From Verrucomicrobiota bacterium (lineage in GTDB: Bacteria > Verrucomicrobiota > Verrucomicrobiia > Verrucomicrobiales > Akkermansiaceae): a stretch of 64,000 bases of DNA. Of the stretch, positions 19,144-26,300 are shown one piece after another. Numbering within the stretch: the first letter of the stretch is position 1; each line of letters opens with the position of its first letter. Made by a program: the position numbers and the translations under genes. Below the pieces are notes generated by a model. That model saw nothing but the letters and a program-made list of their open reading frames with translations. It had not been told where the DNA came from and did not search any database. The DNA lies in contig JAFLEH010000036.1 of the NCBI GenBank assembly GCA_017301995.1, positions 1 to 64,000 of the forward strand. Direction: 5' to 3'.

Positions 19144-21746
19144 ACAACTTCACTCCCCGCGCCCAACAAGTCCTGGTTCTCGCCCGAAAGGAAGCGGACC
19201 GGTTCAGCCACGCCTACATCGGCACCGAGCACCTCCTGCTCGGCCTGATCAAACTCGGCCAGGGCGTCGCCGTCAACGTGCTCCAGCACATGGGACTGGA
19301 ACTCGAGGCCGTCCGCATGGAGGTGGAAAAGGAAGTGGGCTCCGGCCCGCCCCAGAAAACCACCGGCAATATCCCCTACACCCCGCGCGTCAAAAAAGTC
19401 CTCGCCTTCGCCAACAAGGAGGCCAAAGCCCTCAACCATTCCTACGTGGGCACCGAACACCTGCTGCTGGGCCTGCTCCGCGAGGAGGAGGGCGTCGCCG
19501 CGCGCGTGCTGCGCCGCCTCGACGTCGATATCGAACGCACCCGCGACAAAATCCTCGCGGAACTCGACCCGAACTACCTCCCCGAGGCCGATGGCGATGA
19601 CGATGACGACCTCGACGACGGCGATCTCGAGGACGGCCCCGGCGAGTTCGACGACCCGAACGAAACGTCCACCCACTCCGGTCCCCCGCCCGAACAGGGC
19701 CAGCAGGGCGGCCAAGGCCAAACGAAACTCCCCGAGGCGAAGTCCAAGACCCCGGCCCTCAACGCGTTCGGCCGCGACCTGACGAAACTCGCCCGCGAAG
19801 GCGGACTCGACCCGGTCATCGGCCGCGAAAGCGAGATCGAGCGCGTCATCCAGATCCTCTGCCGCCGCACCAAGAACAACCCGGTCCTCATCGGCGAGGC
19901 CGGCGTCGGCAAGACCGCCATCGTCGAGGGACTCGCCCAGGAGATTTCCAACGGCAACGTCCCGGAACTCCTCCGCGACCGCAAGGTGGTCACCCTGGAC
20001 CTCGCCCTGATGGTTGCGGGCACCAAATACCGCGGCCAGTTCGAAGAACGGATCAAGGCGGTCATGGACGAAATCCGGAAATCGAAAAACGTGATCCTGT
20101 TCATCGACGAACTGCACACCATCGTCGGCGCGGGCTCCGCGGAAGGCACCATGGACGCCTCCAACATCATCAAGCCGGCCCTCAGCCGCGGCGAACTCCA
20201 GTGCATCGGCGCCACCACCCTCAACGAGTTCCGCAAGTCCATCGAAAAGGACGCCGCGCTCGAACGCCGGTTCCAACAGGTCAAGGTGGAGGAACCCTCC
20301 GTGGGCGACGCGATCAAGATCCTCCAGGGCCTCCAGGACAAATACGAGGCCCATCACAAGGCGCGCTACACCCCGGAAGCCGTCGAGGCCGCCGTGAAAC
20401 TCACCTCGCGTTATCTAACCGCCCGGTTTCTCCCGGACAAGGCGATCGACGTGCTCGACGAGGCCGGCTCGCGCGCCCGCATCGGCACCCTGACACGCCC
20501 GCCGGAAATCAAGGAGTTCGAACACCGGATCACCCAAATCAACCGCGACAAGGTGGCCGCCATTTCCGCCCAGGATTTCGAAAAGGCCGCCGCCCTCCGC
20601 GACGCGGAAAAAGTCACCAAAAAGGAACTCGAGGAAACCCTCAAGGCCTGGCGGGCCACTTCCGAGGAAACCATCGTCACCGTCACCGAAGACGATATCA
20701 TGTCGGTCGTTTCCAAGTGGACCGGCGTGCCGCTCACCCGGATGGAGGAAAAGGAAACCGAGAAACTTCTCAAGATGGAGGCGGAACTCAAAGGCCGCGT
20801 GATCGGCCAGGACCCCGCCGTGGTCACCATTTCCAAGGCGCTCCGCCGCTCCCGCGCCGACCTCAAGGACCCGCGCCGCCCGATCGGCTCGTTCCTTTTC
20901 CTCGGCCCCACCGGCGTCGGCAAAACCTATCTGGCACGCCACCTCGCCGAATTCATGTTCGGCGACCCGGAGGCGCTCATCCAGATCGACATGTCGGAAT
21001 ACATGGAGAAATTCACCTCCAGCCGCCTCATCGGCTCGCCTCCGGGCTACGTCGGCCACGAGGAAGGCGGCCAGCTCTCCGAAGCGGTCCGCCGCCGCCC
21101 GTATTCGGTGGTCCTGTTCGACGAAGTGGAAAAAGCCCACCCGGACGTGATGAACCTCCTCCTCCAGATCCTTGAGGAAGGCACCATCACCGATTCCCTG
21201 GGCCGCAAAATCGACTTCCGCAACACGATCATTATCCTGACATCAAACGTCGGCGCATCCGATATCAAGCGCCAGACCACCCTCGGCTTCGGCGCCATGG
21301 CCGCCGACCTCGCCGACTACGAAGGCATGAAAGGCAAAATCCTGGAGGAAACCAAACGGTTCTTCAAACCGGAATTCCTCAACCGCCTCGACGACGTGGT
21401 CGTGTTCCGCATGCTCGAAAAGGACAGCCTCGACCAAATCGTCGATCTGGAAGTCTCCAAGCTGGTCAAACGCCTCGAGGAAAAGAGCATCACCCTCGCT
21501 CTATCCGACGAAGCGCGCACCCTGCTCGCCACCAAGGGCTTCGATCCCGCCTACGGCGCGCGCCCGATGCGCCGCGCCGTGGAACGCTACCTCGAAGACC
21601 CCCTCGCCGAAGCCCTCCTCCGCGGCGACGTCCGCCCCGGCGACGCCGTCACCGTCCAACCGAAAGAAGGCGGCGAGGAACTCGAATTCCACTCCACCCG
21701 CCCCGACCCCACCGCCACCGACGATCTCCGTGCGCTGCTCGAATAG
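19140..21746 (+). CDS. clpC: ClpC AAA+ unfoldase
   Basis: The 868-residue Hsp100 protein has two Clp-N repeats, each with the GTEHLLLGL motif whose Glu binds phospho-arginine in Bacillus ClpC. An acidic linker (about 145-185) follows. Then come AAA+ domain 1 with GEAGVGKTAI, a middle UVR segment (DFEKAAALRDAEKV), AAA+ domain 2 with GPTGVGKTYL, and a TLGFG loop fitting the ClpP-docking L/IGF tripeptide. It unfolds substrates marked by McsB for ClpP. clpP is not in the window. The final 25 codons lie within a 44-bp sequence repeated at 25275-25318, so the tail after the conserved core is unusual. Confidence 0.97.
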   Translation: MNNFTPRAQQVLVLARKEADRFSHAYIGTEHLLLGLIKLGQGVAVNVLQHMGLELEAVRMEVEKEVGSGPPQKTTGNIPYTPRVKKVLAFANKEAKALNHSYVGTEHLLLGLLREEEGVAARVLRRLDVDIERTRDKILAELDPNYLPEADGDDDDDLDDGDLEDGPGEFDDPNETSTHSGPPPEQGQQGGQGQTKLPEAKSKTPALNAFGRDLTKLAREGGLDPVIGRESEIERVIQILCRRTKNNPVLIGEAGVGKTAIVEGLAQEISNGNVPELLRDRKVVTLDLALMVAGTKYRGQFEERIKAVMDEIRKSKNVILFIDELHTIVGAGSAEGTMDASNIIKPALSRGELQCIGATTLNEFRKSIEKDAALERRFQQVKVEEPSVGDAIKILQGLQDKYEAHHKARYTPEAVEAAVKLTSRYLTARFLPDKAIDVLDEAGSRARIGTLTRPPEIKEFEHRITQINRDKVAAISAQDFEKAAALRDAEKVTKKELEETLKAWRATSEETIVTVTEDDIMSVVSKWTGVPLTRMEEKETEKLLKMEAELKGRVIGQDPAVVTISKALRRSRADLKDPRRPIGSFLFLGPTGVGKTYLARHLAEFMFGDPEALIQIDMSEYMEKFTSSRLIGSPPGYVGHEEGGQLSEAVRRRPYSVVLFDEVEKAHPDVMNLLLQILEEGTITDSLGRKIDFRNTIIILTSNVGASDIKRQTTLGFGAMAADLADYEGMKGKILEETKRFFKPEFLNRLDDVVVFRMLEKDSLDQIVDLEVSKLVKRLEEKSITLALSDEARTLLATKGFDPAYGARPMRRAVERYLEDPLAEALLRGDVRPGDAVTVQPKEGGEELEFHSTRPDPTATDDLRALLE
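21666..21709. repeat. 44-bp repeat copy 1, within the clpC 3' end
   Basis: Matches 25275-25318 with two mismatches; the last 33 bp are identical (core GGAACTCGAATTCC then ACTCCACCCGCCCCGACCC). It encodes EGGEELEFHSTRPDP of the ClpC tail. Confidence 0.75.
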
Positions 21747-21774
21747 CCGCGTCCGCTCCGCAGCCGTCCGCCCC

Positions 21775-21851
21775 GTAGCCGCGCTCGTGAGAGCGTGGCC
21801 TCCCAGGTTCCGTCGTGCCCGCCCCGGCCACCTTCTCACGAAGGCGGCTAC
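21775..21851. mobile_element. 77-bp MITE/REP-like element with 18-bp terminal inverted repeats
   Basis: The left end GTAGCCGCGCTCGTGAGA and the right end TCTCACGAAGGCGGCTAC are inverted repeats matching at 16 of 18 positions. A 24-bp stretch at its left (21775-21798) recurs exactly, inverted, at 55867-55890. It starts 28 bp after the clpC stop. Confidence 0.65.
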
Positions 21852-21889
21852 ATGAAAATCCGAAAGTTCGAGGTAGTTTGGAAGCTCGA

Positions 21890-22034
21890 TTTTCCACTGA
21901 GAGACTGGGATCCACTGAGGGAACTGATTTTTTGGAGAAAGACGGGATAGCACCGATTGATGAATGGGAAGGATTTCCCCCAAATCAAAAATCACTTCAG
22001 TGGAATCAGTGATTTTCAGTTCCTCAGTGGAAAA
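21890..22034. repeat. Long imperfect inverted repeat, AT-rich
   Basis: The left end TTTTCCACTGAG...GGGAACTGA is mirrored by a right end whose complement reads TTTTCCACTGAGGAACTGA, with GATTTTT tracts inside both arms. The 145-bp block is markedly AT-richer than its surroundings. It lies just outside the orphan-gene cassettes. Confidence 0.55.
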
Positions 22035-22072
22035 AACGGATGCCCGGGTCATGCCAACTTCCGATTTCGGGT

Positions 22073-22531
22073 TTAAGGTTCATCCGTAGGCTCCGCGGAC
22101 AAGGCGCGGAATCCCAGATTACGGATCTCCTCATAGACGGTAGCCAGGTCGGCTGTGTGGCCGCCTCGAAAAGGTGAGCCAGAAGCCCAACAGACATGAC
22201 CCCTAAATGAACGGATGTCGCCGTTGCTGTCCTTGGTCACGACGGTTCCACCGCCTCGCTTCCAAATCCCGTGACTTCCCTGGGCAAGTCCAAACATCCA
22301 TTCCCCGTTGTCGCAACGAATCACCCAGATCCGTTCGTTTCTGGCCGATGCGGTGTCCGGGTCAGGGAAATTCGAAAGCAATGTGTGCCACTCCGATGCG
22401 AGTTCCGCAGATCCCCGATCCGATCCAACCGAGCTAGCGAACCAGAATCCGAAGACCAGAACGATAGGGGTAACCAGAAAAGCCAAGAGTATCCCCACAA
22501 TCCTGGGCAATCGCTTCGGGCTGGTATTCAT
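22073..22531 (-). CDS. Hypothetical membrane-anchored protein, putative cassette gene
   Basis: The 152-residue product has one N-terminal hydrophobic segment (about 10-32) and then a soluble domain with Trp- and Gly-rich stretches (GEWMFGLAQGSHGIWKRGGG). No family is recognised. Base composition is lower in GC than the flanking core genes, and the frame follows directly after an attC-like site. It is the last gene of a four-gene reverse-strand set with no shared function. Confidence 0.6.
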   Translation of the reverse strand: MNTSPKRLPRIVGILLAFLVTPIVLVFGFWFASSVGSDRGSAELASEWHTLLSNFPDPDTASARNERIWVIRCDNGEWMFGLAQGSHGIWKRGGGTVVTKDSNGDIRSFRGHVCWASGSPFRGGHTADLATVYEEIRNLGFRALSAEPTDEP

Positions 22532-22538
22532 CTTATTG

Positions 22539-22608
22539 CTCCAACGTTAGAGGACACCAAAGCCCTGACCTGGGGCGCGGCATCGCTGCGGTTTACGGGT
22601 TGTGGAGG
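22539..22608 (-). other. Candidate attC-like recombination site C
   Basis: On the reverse strand this 70-bp segment begins just after the TGA of the upstream gene with CTCCACAAC and ends with GTTGGAG, eight bases before the next ATG. The outer boxes are complementary with a 2-nt bulge. Inner pairing is weak, so this is the least certain of the three sites. Confidence 0.35.
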
Positions 22609-23187
22609 TCATGGCGTGTGGAGTTGCGACGGGCCGGGGGTTCGGCGTTCAGACTTGTTGGCTGGTTCTTCCAGCGGGAAATCGTCCCTCGTTCCATCAA
22701 TTCGATCCGGTCCAAGTGAGTGCGCTTTGAGCCCATCCTGTTCCGAGACTTCCAGATAGTAGGGACTCCCCCAAGGATCGAGCGCCGCACCCTGATCGGA
22801 TCGCCGAAGGTCTCGCACCGGGAGAATCGCCTCTTGGCCTTCGTGCTCCACCAACAATCGGATCACGCTGGCATTGTCGCCTTGGGGCCACGAACCTACC
22901 TCCCGAAAATAGGCGAAAGCCGCCTGCTCGATGAGGTGGATCTCGCGGGTAGCCACCATCCTGCGGTAGGAATTGGCGCGCTGCTTCTGCTGATCGATTT
23001 GCCAAAATAGCCCCGCCCCTCCCACGAAAGCTGTCCCAGTGAAAACCACTCCCCACTTGCGGGCGAACCGCAGTCGGGATCCGGAGATAGCGACACCGCA
23101 CAGCAGACAGACGGAAGCCGCGAACCCGAGCAGTGCCAGGCCTTGAGGGATGTAGTCCCATAGTGTTATCACCTGAGCGAGGATCAT
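22609..23187 (-). CDS. Two-TM protein with type II secretion pseudopilin (GspG)-like C-terminal domain, putative cassette gene
   Basis: The 192-residue product has two predicted helices (about 12-34 and 46-64). A soluble part follows whose end, LDPWGSPYYLEV ... LGPDRIDGTRDDF, closely resembles the calcium-binding C-terminal loop of GspG pseudopilins. It lacks the N-terminal prepilin cleavage motif, so it is not a standard pseudopilin. The gene lies between attC-like sites B and C on the reverse strand. Confidence 0.6.
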   Translation of the reverse strand: MILAQVITLWDYIPQGLALLGFAASVCLLCGVAISGSRLRFARKWGVVFTGTAFVGGAGLFWQIDQQKQRANSYRRMVATREIHLIEQAAFAYFREVGSWPQGDNASVIRLLVEHEGQEAILPVRDLRRSDQGAALDPWGSPYYLEVSEQDGLKAHSLGPDRIDGTRDDFPLEEPANKSERRTPGPSQLHTP

Positions 23188-23200
23188 CGAGGTGTTTTTA

Positions 23201-23298
23201 AGCTAACTTTAGGCGTGCGCCCACCGGCGCGGTTGAATTGACATTGTGATGAAATTGAATAGCGTATGGCCGGTTGGTGCGCCATGCCTTGTCCGCCC
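23201..23298 (-). other. attC-like recombination site B
   Basis: A 98-bp segment that starts on the reverse strand with GGGCGGAC and ends with GTTAGCT, a good R' box (GTTRRRY-like), 14 bases before the next ATG. It shares GGCATGGCGCACCAACCGGC and GCGCCGGTGGGCGCAC with site A. The arms are complementary, giving the folded structure expected of attC. Confidence 0.6.
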
Positions 23299-23332
23299 TC
23301 TTGAATGGTCTTGGATAGGTGCTTTCATAGCG

Positions 23333-23662
23333 TCAAAGTAACTCGTGGTGCATCAGCGCGTCATCCCAAATCACATTCGTGTTGCCCCGAAAGTATCTCC
23401 TCAAGGTATCCTCAACCTCCGCGGTCTCTAGCTGGTCAAGTGCAACTGCATCAAGAAGACGCCGTGAATCGACCTGGCTCATCTTGGAAGTCAACCCTTC
23501 CACGCAGCAGCAGCCGAAACCGTCGAAGGAAATTCTGCGAAGGGCGACTATATCAGATTCATCTGTGTCGAAGTCGGCGAACACGCTGTCATCCTGCAAG
23601 CTAAGGCAAAAGCTGCACGGACGCGTCGGCATTACTGGGTATCTCACGACTGCGAGGCTCAT
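23333..23662 (-). CDS. Hypothetical acidic protein, putative cassette gene
   Basis: The 109-residue product has balanced, protein-like composition (DESDIVALRRISFDGFGCCC, then VDSRRLLDAVALDQLETAEV) and no TM segment or signal. No family is recognised. It is bounded by two nearly identical attC-like sites, which is the best evidence that it is a real integron-type cassette gene. Codon use is less GC-rich than the core genes. Confidence 0.55.
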   Translation of the reverse strand: MSLAVVRYPVMPTRPCSFCLSLQDDSVFADFDTDESDIVALRRISFDGFGCCCVEGLTSKMSQVDSRRLLDAVALDQLETAEVEDTLRRYFRGNTNVIWDDALMHHELL

Positions 23663-23683
23663 GCTGAGGGATTTCAGTTTCTT

Positions 23684-23781
23684 GGGCGAACGCTAGATGT
23701 GCGCCCACCGGCGCGGTTGAAGGGATGTTGAAATGAAATTGAGGTGCATATGCCGGTTGGTGCGCCATGACTTGTTCGCCC
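23684..23781 (-). other. attC-like recombination site A
   Basis: On the reverse strand it begins with GGGCGAACAAG, overlapping the TAG stop of the upstream gene by one base, and ends with GCGTTCGCCC. Outer boxes GGGCGAAC/GTTCGCCC are perfectly complementary. Inner boxes CGCACCAACCGGC and GCCGGTGGGCGC pair with one bulged base. At 98 bp it has the size and architecture of an attC site. Confidence 0.65.
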
Positions 23782-24407
23782 TATTGTTCCTCTATTGGCA
23801 TCGTTTCGGATTCGAGTTCAAAGTATAGTTGGCTTCTACCGTGCCGAAATCCGACGACCCGCGCTGCCAAGTCTATCGGAATGTCGAAATGGAAGTCCAC
23901 CTTCTGATTGGGTGCGCTCCAGGGCATCACAGTCATACCCATGCGTTCAAAGATTGCTCGCTCAGCTGCTGGCATTTGGGGAGGACTTGCGGGCGCCTGA
24001 ACCGGAACAAAGTCTCGGAGAGACCGTTCACAGTGTGCTTTGGCCTCCGTGAATTCGACAGGCACATCGCCCTCAGCGGCGATGTGCTCAATATATTCCT
24101 GACCGTCATGCTCAACATGCCATGTCCACTCTCCGTCCGTCCAACAGTCCGCCACCGAAATCATGATGCCATCATGCAGGGCAAGTGTGATGATACAGCC
24201 ACCGTTCGAGACCGACGACAAATCGAGCGACTCCAAGTAATCTGCCCGGTTGGCCATGACGAGGCCCCAACCTCCGCTCAAGCGAATACTTGCACATTCG
24301 GACTCGAGTTCGTCGCAAGTCCGGCCAGTGCGCTTCAATCCCATTCGGCGCTCAAGCTCGTGAAGCGGAATGTCGGCGGAGGCTATCCAAGAGAGGTCGA
24401 ATGACAT
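23781..24407 (-). CDS. Hypothetical cytoplasmic protein, putative cassette gene
   Basis: The 208-residue product starts MSFDLSWIASADIPLHELER and is acidic, with aromatic strands (DCWTDGEWTWHVEHDGQEYIEH) and no signal or TM segment. The family is unknown. The start at 24407 is chosen over a longer frame because the extra upstream codons look non-coding. GTTGGCC, an R'-box-like sequence, sits 18 bases upstream on the coding strand. The stop abuts attC-like site A. Confidence 0.6.
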   Translation of the reverse strand: MSFDLSWIASADIPLHELERRMGLKRTGRTCDELESECASIRLSGGWGLVMANRADYLESLDLSSVSNGGCIITLALHDGIMISVADCWTDGEWTWHVEHDGQEYIEHIAAEGDVPVEFTEAKAHCERSLRDFVPVQAPASPPQMPAAERAIFERMGMTVMPWSAPNQKVDFHFDIPIDLAARVVGFRHGRSQLYFELESETMPIEEQ

Positions 24408-24666
24408 AGCTGTAATATGTATTTGGCCAACAGTGTTTGTTCGTAGCATGTCGGGAAGTGATATCCGGACGGGTGCTTGGGGTGGAAGGTGGGCGGATTC
24501 CGTTGATATTGCAAGGTTTTTCTTTCCCGGTGTGCGACTATCAGGCGGGTGCGGGGGGAGGATTTCCGGGGAAGTCGGCCTAGCGGAATACCGGGTCACG
24601 GGTCATTGGGCGGAACGATGAGGCCCCGCCCGCCACCCCCGGCGGACGTGGCCTCTCCCGTCCTGA

Positions 24667-25054
<388 letters not shown>

Positions 25055-25274
25055 CGGGCACCTGCGAGTGGGTTGAGAGGTGGTTTCGACCCCGGATTTC
25101 ACCAAAACCGGGCGGTTTTCCGCGATTTTCACCCTTTCCGGGGTATTTGGCGCGTCAGGGGCGGTTATTCCACCATGGCGGTCCGGAGACACCGGAGCGG
25201 GACGGTCCGGCGACGGACTGGCGCGGGACACGCCAGCCACGGAAGCGGCCGGCGGCCCCGGACCGGGATCAGGC

Positions 25275-25318
25275 GAAGGTGGCGGGGAACTCGAATTCCA
25301 CTCCACCCGCCCCGACCC
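25275..25318. repeat. 44-bp repeat copy 2 of the clpC 3' end
   Basis: Same sequence as 21666-21709 with two mismatches and a 33-bp identical core. Here it is in non-coding DNA, about 210 bp upstream of rsmI. Confidence 0.75.
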
Positions 25319-25452
25319 ACCGCCGCCGCCGGTGCGATACCGAGTTGCGGATGGCAACCATCGGACTCCGAAGCCCAGGGGTCCATCGAATCCAACCGGA
25401 CCACCCTAACCGCGGGGCCGGTGGTTTCCCCCTCCCCACGCTCACAATCCCC

Positions 25453-25481
25453 TTGCCGCAGCATGCCGGGTGCGATAGCGT
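25453..25481 (+). promoter_or_regulatory. Predicted rsmI promoter
   Basis: TTGCCG at 25453-25458, a 17-bp spacer and TAGCGT at 25476-25481. Only six bases separate the -10 from the ATG, so the message should start at or next to the A of ATG. Confidence 0.55.
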
Positions 25482-25487
25482 TTCCCC

Positions 25488-26198
25488 ATGTCATCCACCC
25501 CAGCCCCCGGCCGGCTTGTGCTGGTGCCCACGCCGATCGGCAATCTGGGCGATATCACCTTGCGCGCGATCGAGGCGCTGAAGGGCGCCGACCGCATCGC
25601 CTGCGAGGACACCCGGCACTCGGCTCCGCTGTTGGCCCATTTGGGGATTTCGGGAAAGCCGCTGGTGGCGCTGCACGATCACAACGAGGCGCGCCGCGCG
25701 CCGGATCTCGCCGCCGCCGCATTGGCCGGGGAAACCATCGCGCTCATCACCGATGCCGGGATGCCGGGCATTTCGGATCCCGGATACCGCGTGGTGCGAT
25801 CGTGCCTGGAGCTTGGGGTTCCGCTGGAGGTTCTGCCCGGTCCATCGGCGGTGATCACCGCGCTGATCGGCTCCGGGTTTCCCTGCCACGCGTTCCGCTT
25901 CGGCGGGTTTCTCTCGGTGAAATCCGGAAAACGCCGCAGCGCCCTAACCGCCGCGCTGGCCTCGGGCGAAACCAACATTTTCTTCGAGTCGCCCCACCGG
26001 GTGGTTTCGACGCTGGAGATCCTATCCGGAATCGCGCCGCAGGCCCGGGCCTGCGTCGCCCGCGAACTCACCAAGAAATTCGAAACCTATCACCGGGGAA
26101 CCGCATCGGAGCTGCTGGCCCATTTCCAACAACACCCGCCCAAGGGCGAAATCGTCCTGCTGGTTCACGGCGGGGACACGCCGGAAAGCGATTCTTAA
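25488..26198 (+). CDS. rsmI: 16S rRNA (cytidine-1402-2'-O)-methyltransferase
   Basis: The 236-residue SAM-dependent TP-methylase methylates the 2'-O of C1402 in the 16S rRNA decoding centre. Recognised blocks are LVLVPTPIGNLGDITLRA, CEDTRHS, ALHDHNE, ITDAGMPGISDPG and GPSAVITALIGSG. The length is about 50 residues shorter than E. coli RsmI, consistent with loss of the C-terminal extension seen in many bacteria. It stands as a single gene behind a predicted leaderless promoter. Confidence 0.95.
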   Translation: MSSTPAPGRLVLVPTPIGNLGDITLRAIEALKGADRIACEDTRHSAPLLAHLGISGKPLVALHDHNEARRAPDLAAAALAGETIALITDAGMPGISDPGYRVVRSCLELGVPLEVLPGPSAVITALIGSGFPCHAFRFGGFLSVKSGKRRSALTAALASGETNIFFESPHRVVSTLEILSGIAPQARACVARELTKKFETYHRGTASELLAHFQQHPPKGEIVLLVHGGDTPESDS

Positions 26199-26264
26199 CT
26201 TCCGCGACGCCGGATATTCCCCGATGCGGCACGCGTGGCGACCGCCGATTCCCGCAGTTTCGGG

Positions 26265-26293
26265 TTGCCAAGCGTCCGCATTGGCCTTTATTC
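26265..26293 (+). promoter_or_regulatory. Predicted promoter of the PepF-like peptidase gene
   Basis: TTGCCA at 26265-26270, a 17-bp spacer and TTATTC at 26288-26293, seven bases before the ATG. Confidence 0.5.
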
Positions 26294-26300
26294 ACCGCCT

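Noticed and set aside
22060..22075. A fourth attC-like site after the last orphan gene
   Set aside because: GTTGGCA is present on the reverse strand, but the paired box would be under 30 bp away, too short for an attC site.
22609..23187. GspG-like protein as part of a type II secretion operon
   Set aside because: It lacks the prepilin cleavage motif and no other secretion genes are nearby; the attC-like context explains its isolation better.
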